64,000 nucleotides of DNA, from assembly GCA_022702545.1 (NCBI GenBank), contig JAHRBC010000001.1:496001-560000 (forward strand), given 5' to 3'. The DNA is from Phycomyces nitens (lineage: Eukaryota > Mucoromycota > Mucoromycetes > Mucorales > Phycomycetaceae). Shown in pieces: positions 47,997-59,181 of this stretch. The notes under the pieces were generated by a model, which saw only the letters and a list, made by a program, of their open reading frames with translations, made no database searches and was not told the DNA's origin. Each line of letters begins with the position of its first letter. Position 1 is the stretch's first letter. Made by a program: the position numbers and the translations under genes.

Positions 47997-48376
47997 TGTT
48001 GTATCCAACATAATTGTAGATTGAAACATTAACACAAATTACCAATATTGAAACATATTGAATAACCAACCTACTGGAAGTGCACTAAAGAGTACACCTT
48101 TCCAAATACATTATTCATATGTAAAGATACACCAACAACTAGTACTAGCACACTGGTTAATAGTACTAAGTAAAATTTCAAGTCATATCTGATAGTTGGT
48201 AGAGAGAACAGACATTACATGATACCATCATATCATCACTAGCACTCATCTCAATGTCTATATAAACGCGCAATACGAATAACAATAGTCTTCATCTTAT
48301 TCACAAACTCTTTCTCTCTTAATAAACAAAGTCTCACTGAACTCTTGTATGTGCTTTGTTTTCCTCTGATTTAACA
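47997..48376 (+). repeat. Right LTR of the chromovirus element
   Basis: 380 bases, TG...CA, preceded directly by the polypurine tract at 47985-47993. Same signals as the left copy. Confidence 0.93.
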
Positions 48377-48568
48377 AAAATCAAGCAAATAACATCTTGT
48401 ATTAAATTACTTATCCTTGAACCTTCTGTTTCTGTCTCTTGCCTTGTCTGCTAGGTCCAGTTTCTGATATTGGCACTGATTGTACTAAGAACGAGAATCT
48501 GGAACTATACTATGAATTACTAGCTGTCATCTGGGTCAACTCACTCAACAACCAAACATTATGTTACA

Positions 48569-48625
48569 CTATTATAGACTTAAATAAATCTCCTATTTCG
48601 AAAAACAGCCTCTTTTTCCTTAGTG
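48569..48625 (+). repeat. Right-terminus remnant of an F-like transposon
   Basis: CTATTATAGAC...AATCTCC.ATTTC.AAAA followed by CCTCTTTTTCCTTAGTG matches the last 57 bases of F (42253-42309) in order and spacing, with substitutions. No other part of such an element is seen nearby, so it is a degraded end. Confidence 0.6.
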
Positions 48626-48639
48626 ATATTTTGTAAGCA

Positions 48640-50508
48640 ATAAAATGTTTCTTTAATTTCTCCTGCTCAGTGTATACAGACTATATACTTGTGACTACAT
48701 GTCAAGCAAAGAGAGTATTTTAAATCTTTAGATACTAAGTAGTCAATAAATATATGGCAGTTATATTTATAGACAAAATTTGACAAGCTCCAATAATTCC
48801 AGCCTTTCAAAAGTCTCCTATAATAGCTATCTGAAAACAAAAACAAGAATATTTGGGTTTGCATAGTAAGCAAAAAGTTAATTAGTAAGACACGTGTACT
48901 CGTAATGTGTTATTATGGTAAAATCAGATATATATCATGAAGCTTTAATCTACATATGTTTGTACAAAGCTTTATTAGCCCAAAGCTCTCTTATAAATTT
49001 GTCAATTTCTTTTTCTATTAAATATATATTTCTTATAAGGTTTTGCCTCATTAATCCTCTGCTTTGTTAATCTGTCATATAGCTGGTAGTCAGATCATTT
49101 TACAGCAACCTTAATTCCAGACAATATTTGTGGGTTGTAAAAAGTTATAAAAGAAAAAAGTCAAATTCGCATATTTTATCCTCTAGTAGGAATATAATTT
49201 ATATAATTTCCTCATTCTGCAAAAAGCAATGACTTAGAACATTGAATCACTCCTTCATTTTAAAAGTATTGGTACATAAAACTATTTGAATCATTCTGCA
49301 TAAAACGGGGTCGCCATTTAGACCTCCACTTACCAAATGATGGCATAATCTAGTTTCTCAAAAGATTAATCTCATACCTGAAAATTATTGTTGTTTATCC
49401 ACATTACAAAATAGAATTAATTAATTTGATCTGGTCATCATTGGCATTCGAAGGATGCCTATGAATGTCTTTCATTATTGACTAGGATGAATTAAACATT
49501 ATCAACCTCATAAAAGATTCTACATGTTAATTTAGCATTGAAGATATAGATAAATGATAAACATGTCAATGTGGTATTTTCCAATATATCGCGATGCTAA
49601 GCCTCTTCGTAAAAAGCCACTAGAGCCAAGTAATAAAGATTGTAATAAAGATTGTAATAGAGACTAAATGTAGCACAAAAATCATGGTAATAGAGTGGCC
49701 AAATATTATTATAAGATATATTATTATATCTAAGAGTAAATGTAAACCAGATAATTATTAGCCTGTAAAATTTATTGTTGCCTTGCCTACAAAGCGCATG
49801 ATTTGTTGAATATATAATTTATCTTTATACACCTTATAATATATATATATATATATGCGATTAATCCACTATAGAATCCCTTAATATTTAGAAAACTATA
49901 CTTACAAAACCAAACTAAAGAAAAAGTAACTCTTGAGGAGTGGGTTGCTTACCATTTTATAAATTCTCATAAAAGATAAATATGAATTGTCTTTCAGGAT
50001 GAGCCCAATATAGCATGGGAATGTAGAGCACGTACTCAAAATAGTATTCATACACATATCCTCATTAGTATAAATACTTGAGTATTGTAACCCTTCCATA
50101 TCTACTTATACTACACTAACCATGTCATAGAAGAGAAATATTCATTATACAATGTCCACTTTTTCATCTGAGCTATGTATACATTATAGACAACGATCGT
50201 ATATATGCATTTCAGCCAATTATACCAAAAAAAAAAAGAGAAAAACCACCCTGTCCAAGCATAGTAAAGGCTATGCAGCCATTTTATTCTTCATTTACAA
50301 AAACCCAACATATAAACAACACAAGTTTTGGTCCCCAACTGAGTTGGATCGCCTACAAAGTTATTTTACTGGTTATTTATCTTAACATACTGTTAAGAAA
50401 GTTATATATGCATGTTATACTTGTCGCGACTTTACAGTATAAGTTGTAATCAGTTACTTGTAAGTAACTGAAGGTTCAAGTTACTGCATTTTTCCTTGAT
50501 ATATAATA
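48640..50508. other. Intergenic, no feature seen
   Basis: AT-rich sequence without convincing coding potential, repeats or elements. A short (TA)n run lies near 49842. Confidence 0.6.
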
Positions 50509-51812
50509 TTAATAAATCCATTTCCTACAGCTTTCTGTCTTGCAATGACATTCCATCCTGTTTCTTGTAATCTCTTGATCACCTTCTAAATCTTTAATAC
50601 CAAGGTATCCTCCTCCATAGTCCAGCGTTAATTCTTCCCCCTTTTCAATTCGGCGATTGCTGAAGAATGCTATACGGTGGTAGTATACATCTGCGCTGTC
50701 ATAGAAAACTGAATGCACCTTTAGATTTGGAGAGCAAGAGTGGTTGATAAATCGACTAACGTTTCCGAGATGAAACGCATCGATAACATATTTGTTCTCT
50801 CCTCCATGGCGTATAGCAAAGTCCATATCGAATAGGTAACTCAAAGAAATTGAATCATATAGACTTCCGCGAAACTGACCCTCTTTCTCGTCTATGACTT
50901 CGCCAATGTATTCTTCCACAAATGTATTAGCTTGGATTGTCTTGAGTGCGCGTACACCCCATCCTTTCTGATATGTTTTGAAGACCTCAAGTTCCATTTG
51001 CCGCCCTTTCTGGACAACACGATTTTTGCAAGATAAACCACATCTGCAAACAGATGTGCACTCGTAAATTGCCGTTCCAGACGGAATAGTAAGTGTCCCT
51101 TTACTGTTGTATGCCTGTGTTTCATGGCATGGTTTTTGATCCTTGCGGCAACACGAAGATCGCACCCCACAATCGCATGCCTCCAAGAAACTTTCGTCTG
51201 GTTTACTGACACCATCCGAAAGTATAAGCCCAGTAACGTAGGTAAAGTAGCGTAGTTTTTCATTGTCTACATCGTTAACCAGCCAAACGCGTGGGCTAAC
51301 GCCCTTGAAAAATATGCGCCCATTTTCTTCAGCCAGGGGATGCTATTTCAGGCGTCAGTGTCATAAAAAAACCAAAAATTTTATTCCCTGCTACTTACAT
51401 TGTTTTGGTATTGTTTGCTGATATTTTTCAAAGATTCATCAACACTTTTTGTAAATCTTTCGCGATATTCATGGTTTTTTATAATGCTCATATATTTGTC
51501 TGACAACTCTTGCTGGAATTTTTTTAGCAATTGACATGAGTTGTGTGTTAAGATGTTTCCAAATTATTTTCAGCAGGTGGGCTTACTCCAGTGTACGGCA
51601 TAATAATCGGTAATGATAATCTGGTTAGTTTCAATGTTTGTATTTTCTGTCTTTTCGAAAGCCTGGTTAATCTAGATTTGATACATCCCTCAGTCTATTA
51701 AAGCAATGTGATTGCATGTCAGATGCATCTCACTAAAATCTGATTGATTATAAGCATCTAATGCAAGATGAAATTCTTACATCACTATCTGAATGTTCAT
51801 TTCTCTTTGCCA
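50509..51812 (-). CDS. SUV39/Clr4-like histone H3K9 methyltransferase (362 aa)
   Basis: Four exons: 51812-51780 (MAKRNEHSDSD), 51694-51587, 51512-51399 and 51342-50509. All are multiples of three with GT-AG phase-0 introns (85, 74 and 56 bases). The pre-SET region begins VWLVNDVDNEKLRYF and has the cysteine cluster ACDCGVRSSCCR...CTSVCRCGLSC that binds zinc. The SET domain has GWGVRALK, EEYIGEV, NVSRFINHSCSPNL (AdoMet and lysine channel) and GEELTLDYGG. The post-SET CHCKTESCRKWIY ends the protein. Such enzymes methylate H3K9 to build heterochromatin. The N-terminal 85 residues are basic and helical-looking, with no chromodomain, unlike fission-yeast Clr4. All motifs are intact, so it is probably functional. 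Confidence 0.9.
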
Positions 51813-53355
51813 TTGTCTTGGTTTTCTTCATGTGATATAACAAAAAGTTGCTTCTTTTAAAATAACAAATCTAATGTGTTTTTTATTGGTTTATAATTTT
51901 AAACTAAGATGTGATGACGTAGATATGTACCTACTCTCCGATTTAAATATTTTGATCAGAATGTCTTACTTTATAAAGATTAAAAAGTTTAGCTATTATA
52001 TCAGTATTGGCATTCATTAAAAGTAATAGAATATGGATAAGAAATGATTTCTCAAAATTGTTTTTGCACCTTTAAAAATATATGATTTACTGAAAGATAC
52101 AAATATATTTATATGCATAATTATAAAATAAGGTCATGTGCTTCTTGCATTCTAAAATAAGTTACATTGCTTACATAAGAACTTGGAGAATATCTGTTTT
52201 ATTTTTAGACATATTAATATTGATAAAGTATGTGACTGTCAACACATGTTGCACATGATATATTTTTAAAAGTCAGTGTCAAGTAAAAATGTATCTAGAA
52301 GAATATAATAATATTAAATAAAGAGTATTAGAGATAATAAACTTATTCTTTTCATAATATATTATTTCCAAAATGATATGCTACTGCCAAGCAATAATAT
52401 TCTTCTTTCCATACACTTTTTATGATAGGTCCCTGAAAATCTAATTTCAGTATATGCTTTGTTTTTCTAAAGGTAAGATTGGTGAGTATAACTGTAACAA
52501 ATTAATCAATCCAATAGATGATACTATTATATATATCTAATGAAGCAAGTATATCTCTCTTTGCTTATATCCCCCACTTAATATAACTGTCAAGGTATTA
52601 ATAGTGTAAATAACAAGCATTAGTCTCCCAGAGAATGTTATCTTTCCCAAGTTCAACTCCGTACTTATTCAAAACACTAGTTGACTAGATGTGTATATGA
52701 TGTATTTACATGTGTATTATTCTCCCACAGTATATACAACTTTAAAAAAAGGTTTTACTAAAAATATGTTTTTGTTAAAACTATATTATATAATACAAAT
52801 CATTTTATACATGTGTATATGTATGATAAGAATTGCTTTGATTAAGATCTAAAAGTTTTTTAAAATGACAAAAACATCTTGTTATATACTAAATATATTG
52901 CTACAAGCTATTAATCTATTATCAGATCTTTGAAATAAGTAAATTTGTTTATCAAAAAAAATGTGTGATATAAAAGAACCAGGTCTCTCATTTTGATATG
53001 GTAAAAGGTATTCTTTTAGTAATTTCTAATATATGTCAGAACAAACAATATCAAAAATGAAAAGATAATTAAGCTATATAACAACAAACATTTTCTTCAT
53101 TCAGTATCTTGTAGCTAATTTTTTCTAGTATTTACAAAAATGGTTTTTGTTGAGGTCAGAGAAAATATATTATCATCATCATTTAACAAAGCTTCTGCTT
53201 CCAAAAAAGACTATATATAACTATATATTAATTATTACTATGACTAATTCAAAATATCAAATGAAACTTGATATATTAGAATAAGCACAAATAACCAGCA
53301 AGTAAATTTGTTTCATGCAATCCTACTCGCTGATATATACAGGTGTGTAAATTAT
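51813..53355. other. Intergenic, AT-rich, no feature seen
   Basis: About 1.5 kb upstream of the methyltransferase gene, with no open frame of note and no recognisable element. It presumably includes that gene's promoter. Confidence 0.55.
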
Positions 53356-53359
53356 ATTT

Positions 53360-53525
53360 AGCAAAAGTTTAAATTGAAACATATCAAATAGCCAGCATAC
53401 TGGGAGTGTACTAAAAGATATATGTTTCTATATAAACTATCCATATATAAGTACTACATTGTCACCCAGTACTAACATGCTGGTGAATACTACCAAGTAA
53501 AATAGCAATATATATACTACAAAAA
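53360..53525 (+). repeat. Degenerate solo LTR of the chromovirus family
   Basis: The order of landmarks AATTGAAACATAT.AAATA.CC...ACTGG.AGTG.ACTAAA, CAGTACTAACA.GCTGG and AGTAAAATA matches bases 50-230 of the 45831 LTR. There are many substitutions and the ends are lost. No internal sequence is attached. Confidence 0.6.
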
Positions 53526-53674
53526 ATAAATTGGCTTTATTTATAGTAAACTGTTCTCTAATCTGAATATTATTATATTCAAAATCAGCTAAACTGCCAG
53601 ATCAGAGAGAAACAAATAGTGGGTATGATTATTCTGAAACTATTGGTAATTAAGAGAGAAAATTCTGTAAACAA

Positions 53675-53978
53675 TAGGGGTGGTCAACCATAAAATACTG
53701 CGCTTTGTTCATATTTTTACTTTAGCCAATGATAGTATGATAACATTCCCAATTGTGAGTGCAAAAGCAGCTGTCAACTACCTTTTATCACATATTGGAA
53801 CCTAACAAAATTCTGTTTTTGCATGTATAACCTATTAGACAGATATAATTTTCATCTTGGATAATTTGAACACGAAAAACCATATTCAATTTTTTTTGAG
53901 TCTTTTTGACAAACATATTCAATGATGCTTATTAAGAAATTTGAATAAAGCGCGGTATTTTATGGTTGACTACCCCTA
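53675..53978. mobile_element. 300-bp MITE with long terminal inverted repeats and TA duplication
   Basis: GGGGTGGTCAACCATAAAAT at 53677 and its near-perfect inverted complement ending at 53976 (GGGGTAGTCAACCATAAAAT when read inward) extend for about 35 bases. Exactly 300 bases lie between flanking TA dinucleotides (53675-53676 and 53977-53978). There is no coding capacity. TA duplication and size are typical of Tc1/mariner-type MITEs. Confidence 0.88.
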
Positions 53979-54230
53979 ATATACAAATTATAACATCTAT
54001 TTTTCTCACTAATGCATTAATTGTATTTGAGAGTAATGATAATACTAATATTACACCTAGTGCTTTAAAAATTCTGAGAAAAAGGCTAAAGAGAGAACGT
54101 TTATGCTATTTTAACAAAATCTACTGCATAACTGATAGTTTTCTTGACTTTATTAACTTTACTATTGGAAACCATATTTTTCTTGATCATGTTTTGAAGA
54201 CAGTCATTGATTTCACTAGTAGATATACTA

Positions 54231-54461
54231 TTATTTTCTATGCAACAATTTGTCTCTAACACAATCCCAACTTCCCATAAACATTTCAGACATCTCATTG
54301 GTAATAGGTGGCAGCAAAAATGTTCTCTCGGTTACATTTATAGCTGACTGGATTATTAGACCAGTGACGATGACAATATCTGTGTCTGTGTCTTGTAAAT
54401 AGTTACTGCTGAAAGTACCTGATAGTTCACTGCGTTCAAAAGTATCAAGCTCCAGATGTAA
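54231..54461 (-). pseudogene. Unidentified terminal exon (77 codons)
   Basis: A CCTCTCTGTAG acceptor precedes an open frame of 76 residues beginning LHLELDTFERSELSGTF and containing LLPPITNEMSEMFMGSW, ending at TAA (54233-54231). It looks like the last exon of a gene, but no upstream exon could be joined with confidence. It lies between the MITE and the Tc1 remnant. It may be a host or transposon gene fragment; no family is recognised. Confidence 0.35.
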
Positions 54462-55134
54462 CTACAGAGAGGATGGCGAAACCAATTATTTTTATAAATA
54501 AATAAATATGAATATATTTCGGTCACTAAACTATGCCTGGTATACTTGATATTAGAGAGGTTAACTAAGAAATATCAATAATATTGCGGTTTTATCAACC
54601 AAATACATTATAGATCATAAAGATGCTAAAACTACAACAATAATATTCTTTTAGAATATCATTCTAACCACCTGTATTTTCTCAAAAAAAAGACTTTAAT
54701 ACAAAGCATTTATTTTTACTTTAGCCTATTCTTTTCTTATGCTTTACTATTACTTCTAAATACCTTGGCAATTATTTTATTTATCTATCGTTTTTTTTAC
54801 AAAATATATTTCATTACTTATATATACAGAATATATGTATCTAAATATGAATTATACTTGGTTATATATCCAAAGGTAAAACTGAATACTGATGAAGCTC
54901 TTTTCTACTGACAATCTTGGCTCTCGAGCTATCACTTGTAATTTTGATTTAACACCAACTCAATAAAACACTTTAATAGGCCTTTTGTGCTTTAAAGCTA
55001 CCCTCTCAAATAACTAGAATATATGTATAGACTCAGACTCAGTAAATGAGCGCCACTCTTAAAAATAATCCTTTTTTTTTAACTTCTCTTTTTTGCTATT
55101 CTTCCCAGAGCCTTTTCTAATAGCTTAATCACTC
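54462..55134. other. Intergenic, no feature seen
   Basis: AT-rich, with no convincing coding sequence. The Tc1 element's left terminus should lie here, but no inverted-repeat partner could be matched with confidence. Confidence 0.4.
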
Positions 55135-56199
55135 ATGGTATCGAGAAATAAAAGAACCAGAAGCCCATCTCCTAGACGTGAGTTTTCTGAGTTTGAGCGT
55201 GGAGGTATTATTTGACTCTTTAATGCCAACCATACCTCAACTGATATTCCATAAATGAACATCCCTCGATAGACGATTAACACCACTATCAAACGCTGGA
55301 AAGAAACTAATACAACTAATACAAAGCATAGACCTGGAAGACTAAACAAGCTTAGTGTCACTGATGTTACAAGTCTTTGCTTGAGTGTGAGACGGAATCC
55401 GTTTGAAAGTTTTTCATACCACCAAGGAAATTTGGCAGCCGCAGGTGTCATTGTCTGTAGAGAGACAGTTATCACATATTTAAGAGCAAAAGGCTTCAGA
55501 TATTACAAGCTTGTATCAAAGCCTAGTCTTACCATCAAACAGAAGAAGAATCGGCTGCATTGGGCTAAAGTCAGAGCCAACTTTACCATCGAGGACTGGA
55601 GTAGGGTGGTATGGCCAGATGAGTCCAGATTCATGGTGAAGGGCAATGATTCTGACCCATCTGTGATACGTAAATCTGGCGAGAGACACCAAGAAAGGCA
55701 TACCCTTACAACTGAGAAGCATGGAAAATGTTCTGGGATGGTATGGGGTTTTTTCTGTTCTGGTGGTCTTGGCCCTTTATCTTTTCTTGAAGGCTCTCTT
55801 GACCAAGACGCATATGTCAATTGTTTGTCCAAGGACTTCAATCCATGGTATCAGAAATTAAACGAGAAACATGACACACTGTTCGCATTCCAAGAAAACG
55901 GTGCCAGCTGTCATACTGGTTCATATACAGCATGGTGGAAGAATCGTTGGGAAATTCAGCGATTTGACTACTGGCCATCCCAAAGTCTTGATCTCAATCC
56001 GATCGAGCATGTTTGGCATGCTTTAAAAGCCAAGGTTCAAGAGAGGAAGAGGTCTATTAACAATGTTAATGACCTCAAGGCTTGTATCCTTCAGGAGTGG
56101 GAGCGGTTAGACCCTAAAGTACTGTATACTCTTGTCGCAAGTATGCCTGACAGAGTAAGAGCCGTAATAAAAGCTCGTGGTGGCCACACTATATATTAA
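55135..56199 (+). pseudogene. Tc1/mariner-like transposase (inactive)
   Basis: About 354 codons from ATG 55135 to TAA 56197-56199. The N-terminal helix-turn-helix region (SEFERGGII) is broken by TGA at 55213, TAA at 55252 and TAG at 55270, all in frame. The catalytic region has VVWPDESRF (first Asp), FQENGASCHTG (Glu where this family has the second Asp) and WPSQSLDLNPIEHVW (the final Glu). The rest is a clean frame with RGGHTIY at the end. Tc1-type enzymes insert at TA. The copy is dead through nonsense codons and probably the altered second catalytic residue. Confidence 0.92.
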
Positions 56200-58075
56200 T
56201 ATCTCTTTTTTATTATTTCATCACGGTATATACACATTACTCAAAGTATAAAACCAAAGTTTTAATATACTTGTTATCTTTGTTCAGAAGATATATGTTA
56301 AAGAAGTTGATATGTAGTCCTTCGTGACTAGAAATTGAACAAATTTGGCGGTGATTTCTTTGGCGGGAGTGTACATGGCTGTCACCATTATCTTGGGTAT
56401 GGGTCTTGTACAAAAACAGCAAGGTTGGTAGTTTTCTGGTGATTATGATTACAAGTTTCTTAAATATTTCTGATAAAGGCAATTCGACTGTCTCACGAAG
56501 CCCAGACCTTTTTCGTCTCTATGCGGCCATGAATGCGATAAACATACACATTTTGTATAAAAGATGGTTCAAATTTGGTCTTTTTTTTTTCAGCCTTTAT
56601 CAGAGACAATTAGTTTACAGACTGATAGGGGTAAACATATATACCTTGAGGCTACTGGACTTTATTGTATTTAGGAAAATAGAGTGCAGGTCAGATACCA
56701 TGGGTTTCAACAGACCTTTATGTTTTCTTGCAAAAAAAAATGTGATTGAATTTGACAATTCATAAGAACCAATAATAGTTAAACCGCATATTTGCCTTGA
56801 ATTCCAAGATAAATGAGCCCAAACAATACCCTGCTCTTACACAAACTTCGATGTTTTCACCACATGCTTATCCATAGTCATTCCCCAGATGAACCATATA
56901 TCTACTTCATGGTCTAGTACCATGTGTCAATTGAGATCATTATTGTTATTGGTATTTTTGGAAAGTTTTATTCCTTTTATGGATATAAATTGTGTCTTCT
57001 TTAACCTCACAGGTCGGATGACTTAGCCAACTCTATCCTATACAACATAGATCGTCTGGCTGTAGTTAGTGTTTTTAGCAACATTTTCGATTGAATTGAT
57101 TCATTTTTGATGACTCAATAAGCCAATGCATGTACTCCAATACCTCTCCCTTTTTGTACTCGAGCAGCCACATTTCCAAGTACTGTATTTTGATATCAAG
57201 TCTTATTCTAATGGTGTGAGACGACAGGTTAGGTCTTATTTTAATAAAAAGGCTTTTGGCTGTGAGATTCCATGTGTTTTAAACACAATGGTCTTGTCAT
57301 TTCCCCCCGATATATTCTATATGGACCTTTTTATTCTCATTTGGCTTTGTAGGTCTAAAGTCCAGCATGATATATTAAGGTATCGGTATTGTTATGATGA
57401 AAAGAATCTCACTTGAGAATCAACTAAACTGCCTTAGATTCCACATCACTGTGAAAAATACCGTATTTCTGGCAGTATATTTTGGCCAATTGATGATTAT
57501 TTATCTAGAGAATACCAAAGCGCAAAATCCAAGACTATATACTCTGGGAAATCTTGAAGATGGTGGCACTTTTTGACATTGTTACAATAACCATTCTCTA
57601 AATGCCTAGACCATAGGGATTTATGTTTTAGAGAATCAAAACTGTAATTAATTTATAAAGACATATCAATTCCAGTTGATCCAGATTATCCAACATGTTT
57701 AAAAGACCAACTATTGATTCCAAGCGTCAAATTTTATGGGCATATTGTGCCATTAAACAATGGCTGGTAACCCAATTGTATACATGGATCATAGACATGA
57801 ACATAATTGCATAAACCTCTCTTTATCTTTAAAGATGCCTCTTGATACCTTTTTGTACCTTTAATTGACATGGACAATGTCAATGCAAATAATCCACGTT
57901 TTGATTCGATATTAAAATGAAATCCTCAAAGGATAATGCCTCTAATACCGTGTCTAACCATCCTATCGATCAAGATATAAGAAAGCAATGGGTTTGTATT
58001 TACAAAAAAAAAGAACCATCTCGAAAATCAAGTGAGGATGTTCATAGACTTGAGAATATAGATTATTTTCCATCA
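56200..58075. other. Intergenic, no recognised gene
   Basis: Several open frames of 60-120 codons occur, but they show no domain, no start context and no splice structure that I can support. I treat the region as non-coding or decayed. Confidence 0.45.
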
Positions 58076-58733
58076 TTACTCGTCTTGAGCCTCCAGTTTT
58101 TGTTGGGCTTCTGCATTGGCTACCACTTCTGCAAGGTTTGATTGTCCTCCTGCATCTTCATTCAATCGTTGACCTATATAGTCATAAAATAAACAACGTC
58201 TTTTTCTTTAGAATACGTATATTCATATCCAAACAGGTACTTACGGAGAATTTCTAATATTGCGCGCTGGGTCCTTCGATCCAATTTCTCCAACTTCTTT
58301 TCGACATCACGTTTGAGATCCCAGTTGGCTTTTTTTGGAGCAAGATTAAAGAGATCCTATATAGTTTTTTTTTGTCTGTAAGAACACGTCCCATTGCTAT
58401 AGACTTTTCGGAGACTTACGATTTCCTCCTTTTCCTTTTCGGCTGCTTTGGAGAGTACTTCTTTGGTGATTTCTTTTGTTTCCGATTCAACCGTCTCTCC
58501 AATGTCATCTGGAGTGGCAATCTTTGCGTGCTGTTTCAACCTCTCATCACTGGGTATGTAACTTCTGAACGAGAGCTTCCTGATTTGATGCATCAGAATC
58601 GTGTCTTGAGCATTTTAAAAACTGCTTACTTTTCTGTTTCTTCTGTGGTTCTGGTGTTGGCTGCTGACGATTCCAGCTTTCTTTTCCGAAGAGCCTCGAG
58701 CCGTTCCTTTCTCTTTTGTGCTTCTTCCTCCAT
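58076..58733 (-). CDS. cwf18: Cwf18/CCDC12 pre-mRNA splicing factor (157 aa)
   Basis: Four exons: 58733-58630, 58579-58420, 58356-58245 and 58173-58076, joined by introns of 50-71 bases with GTAAG...AG borders, 158 codons including TAA. The N-terminus is charged and helical (MEEEAQKRKERLEALRKRK). The conserved LSFRSYIPSDERLKQH is followed by the Cwf18 core DLFNLAPKKANWDLKRDVEK and RRTQRAILEILR. Cwf18/CCDC12 is a small component associated with the activated spliceosome (NTC-related), nuclear. Length and motif order match the family, so it looks functional. It is the first clear housekeeping gene to the right of the transposon block. Confidence 0.93.
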
Positions 58734-59181
58734 CAAGTAGATTGCAAGAGTGGAAAAATAGCAGAGAAAATGTGTCTTGTGCTGAATCTGAATGTGACTG
58801 TGATTATCTGGCTAAACCTTTTTGTGTATTTGTGCACCTGAAAAGGTTTGTCTCTTTGGTTGATATTTGAATCTTTTTAGAGTGTATGGATATATTAATG
58901 TTTACCAAACATTGGGAGCTACGGTTCCGCTTCTAAAAACAAAAAGGTACTTCTTTAATGGCTTGTCGTCATATCCACATGGAATTCAAGAATCATTACA
59001 CATAATATTGATGCCATAAATGGTCACACACTTTTTCATTAATTGATTGTATAAATATATATATATTTGGTTTGGTTTGGTTTGGATTTATAAACAGTTG
59101 CAAGACTTGCTATGTCTTGTAAAGATGTAATGGCTGTCTAGAGAAGTATTAATTAATTAGTAATGATTATTATTATTATTA
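58734..59181. other. Intergenic between cwf18 and TMEM41-like gene
   Basis: About 450 bases. It contains a short microsatellite-like TTTGG repeat near 59070 and (TTA)n near 59167. Nothing else is seen. Confidence 0.6.

Larger units (their letters stand above)
45831..48376 (+). mobile_element. Truncated chromovirus-type Ty3/gypsy element with two LTRs
   Basis: Two direct 380-base LTRs (45831-46210 and 47997-48376), beginning TGTTGTATCC and ending ATTTAACA (ATTTAATA in the left copy), flank an internal region of only about 1.8 kb. A polypurine tract GGAGGGGGG precedes the right LTR. Gag, protease, reverse transcriptase and RNase H are deleted; integrase with a chromodomain remains. The five bases on each side (CACAT and AAAAT) do not match, so no clear target duplication is seen. 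Confidence 0.93.

Noticed and set aside
56406..57416. Open frames of 81-119 codons
   Set aside because: No motif, no conservation that I can see and no splice signals; AT-rich chance frames are as likely.
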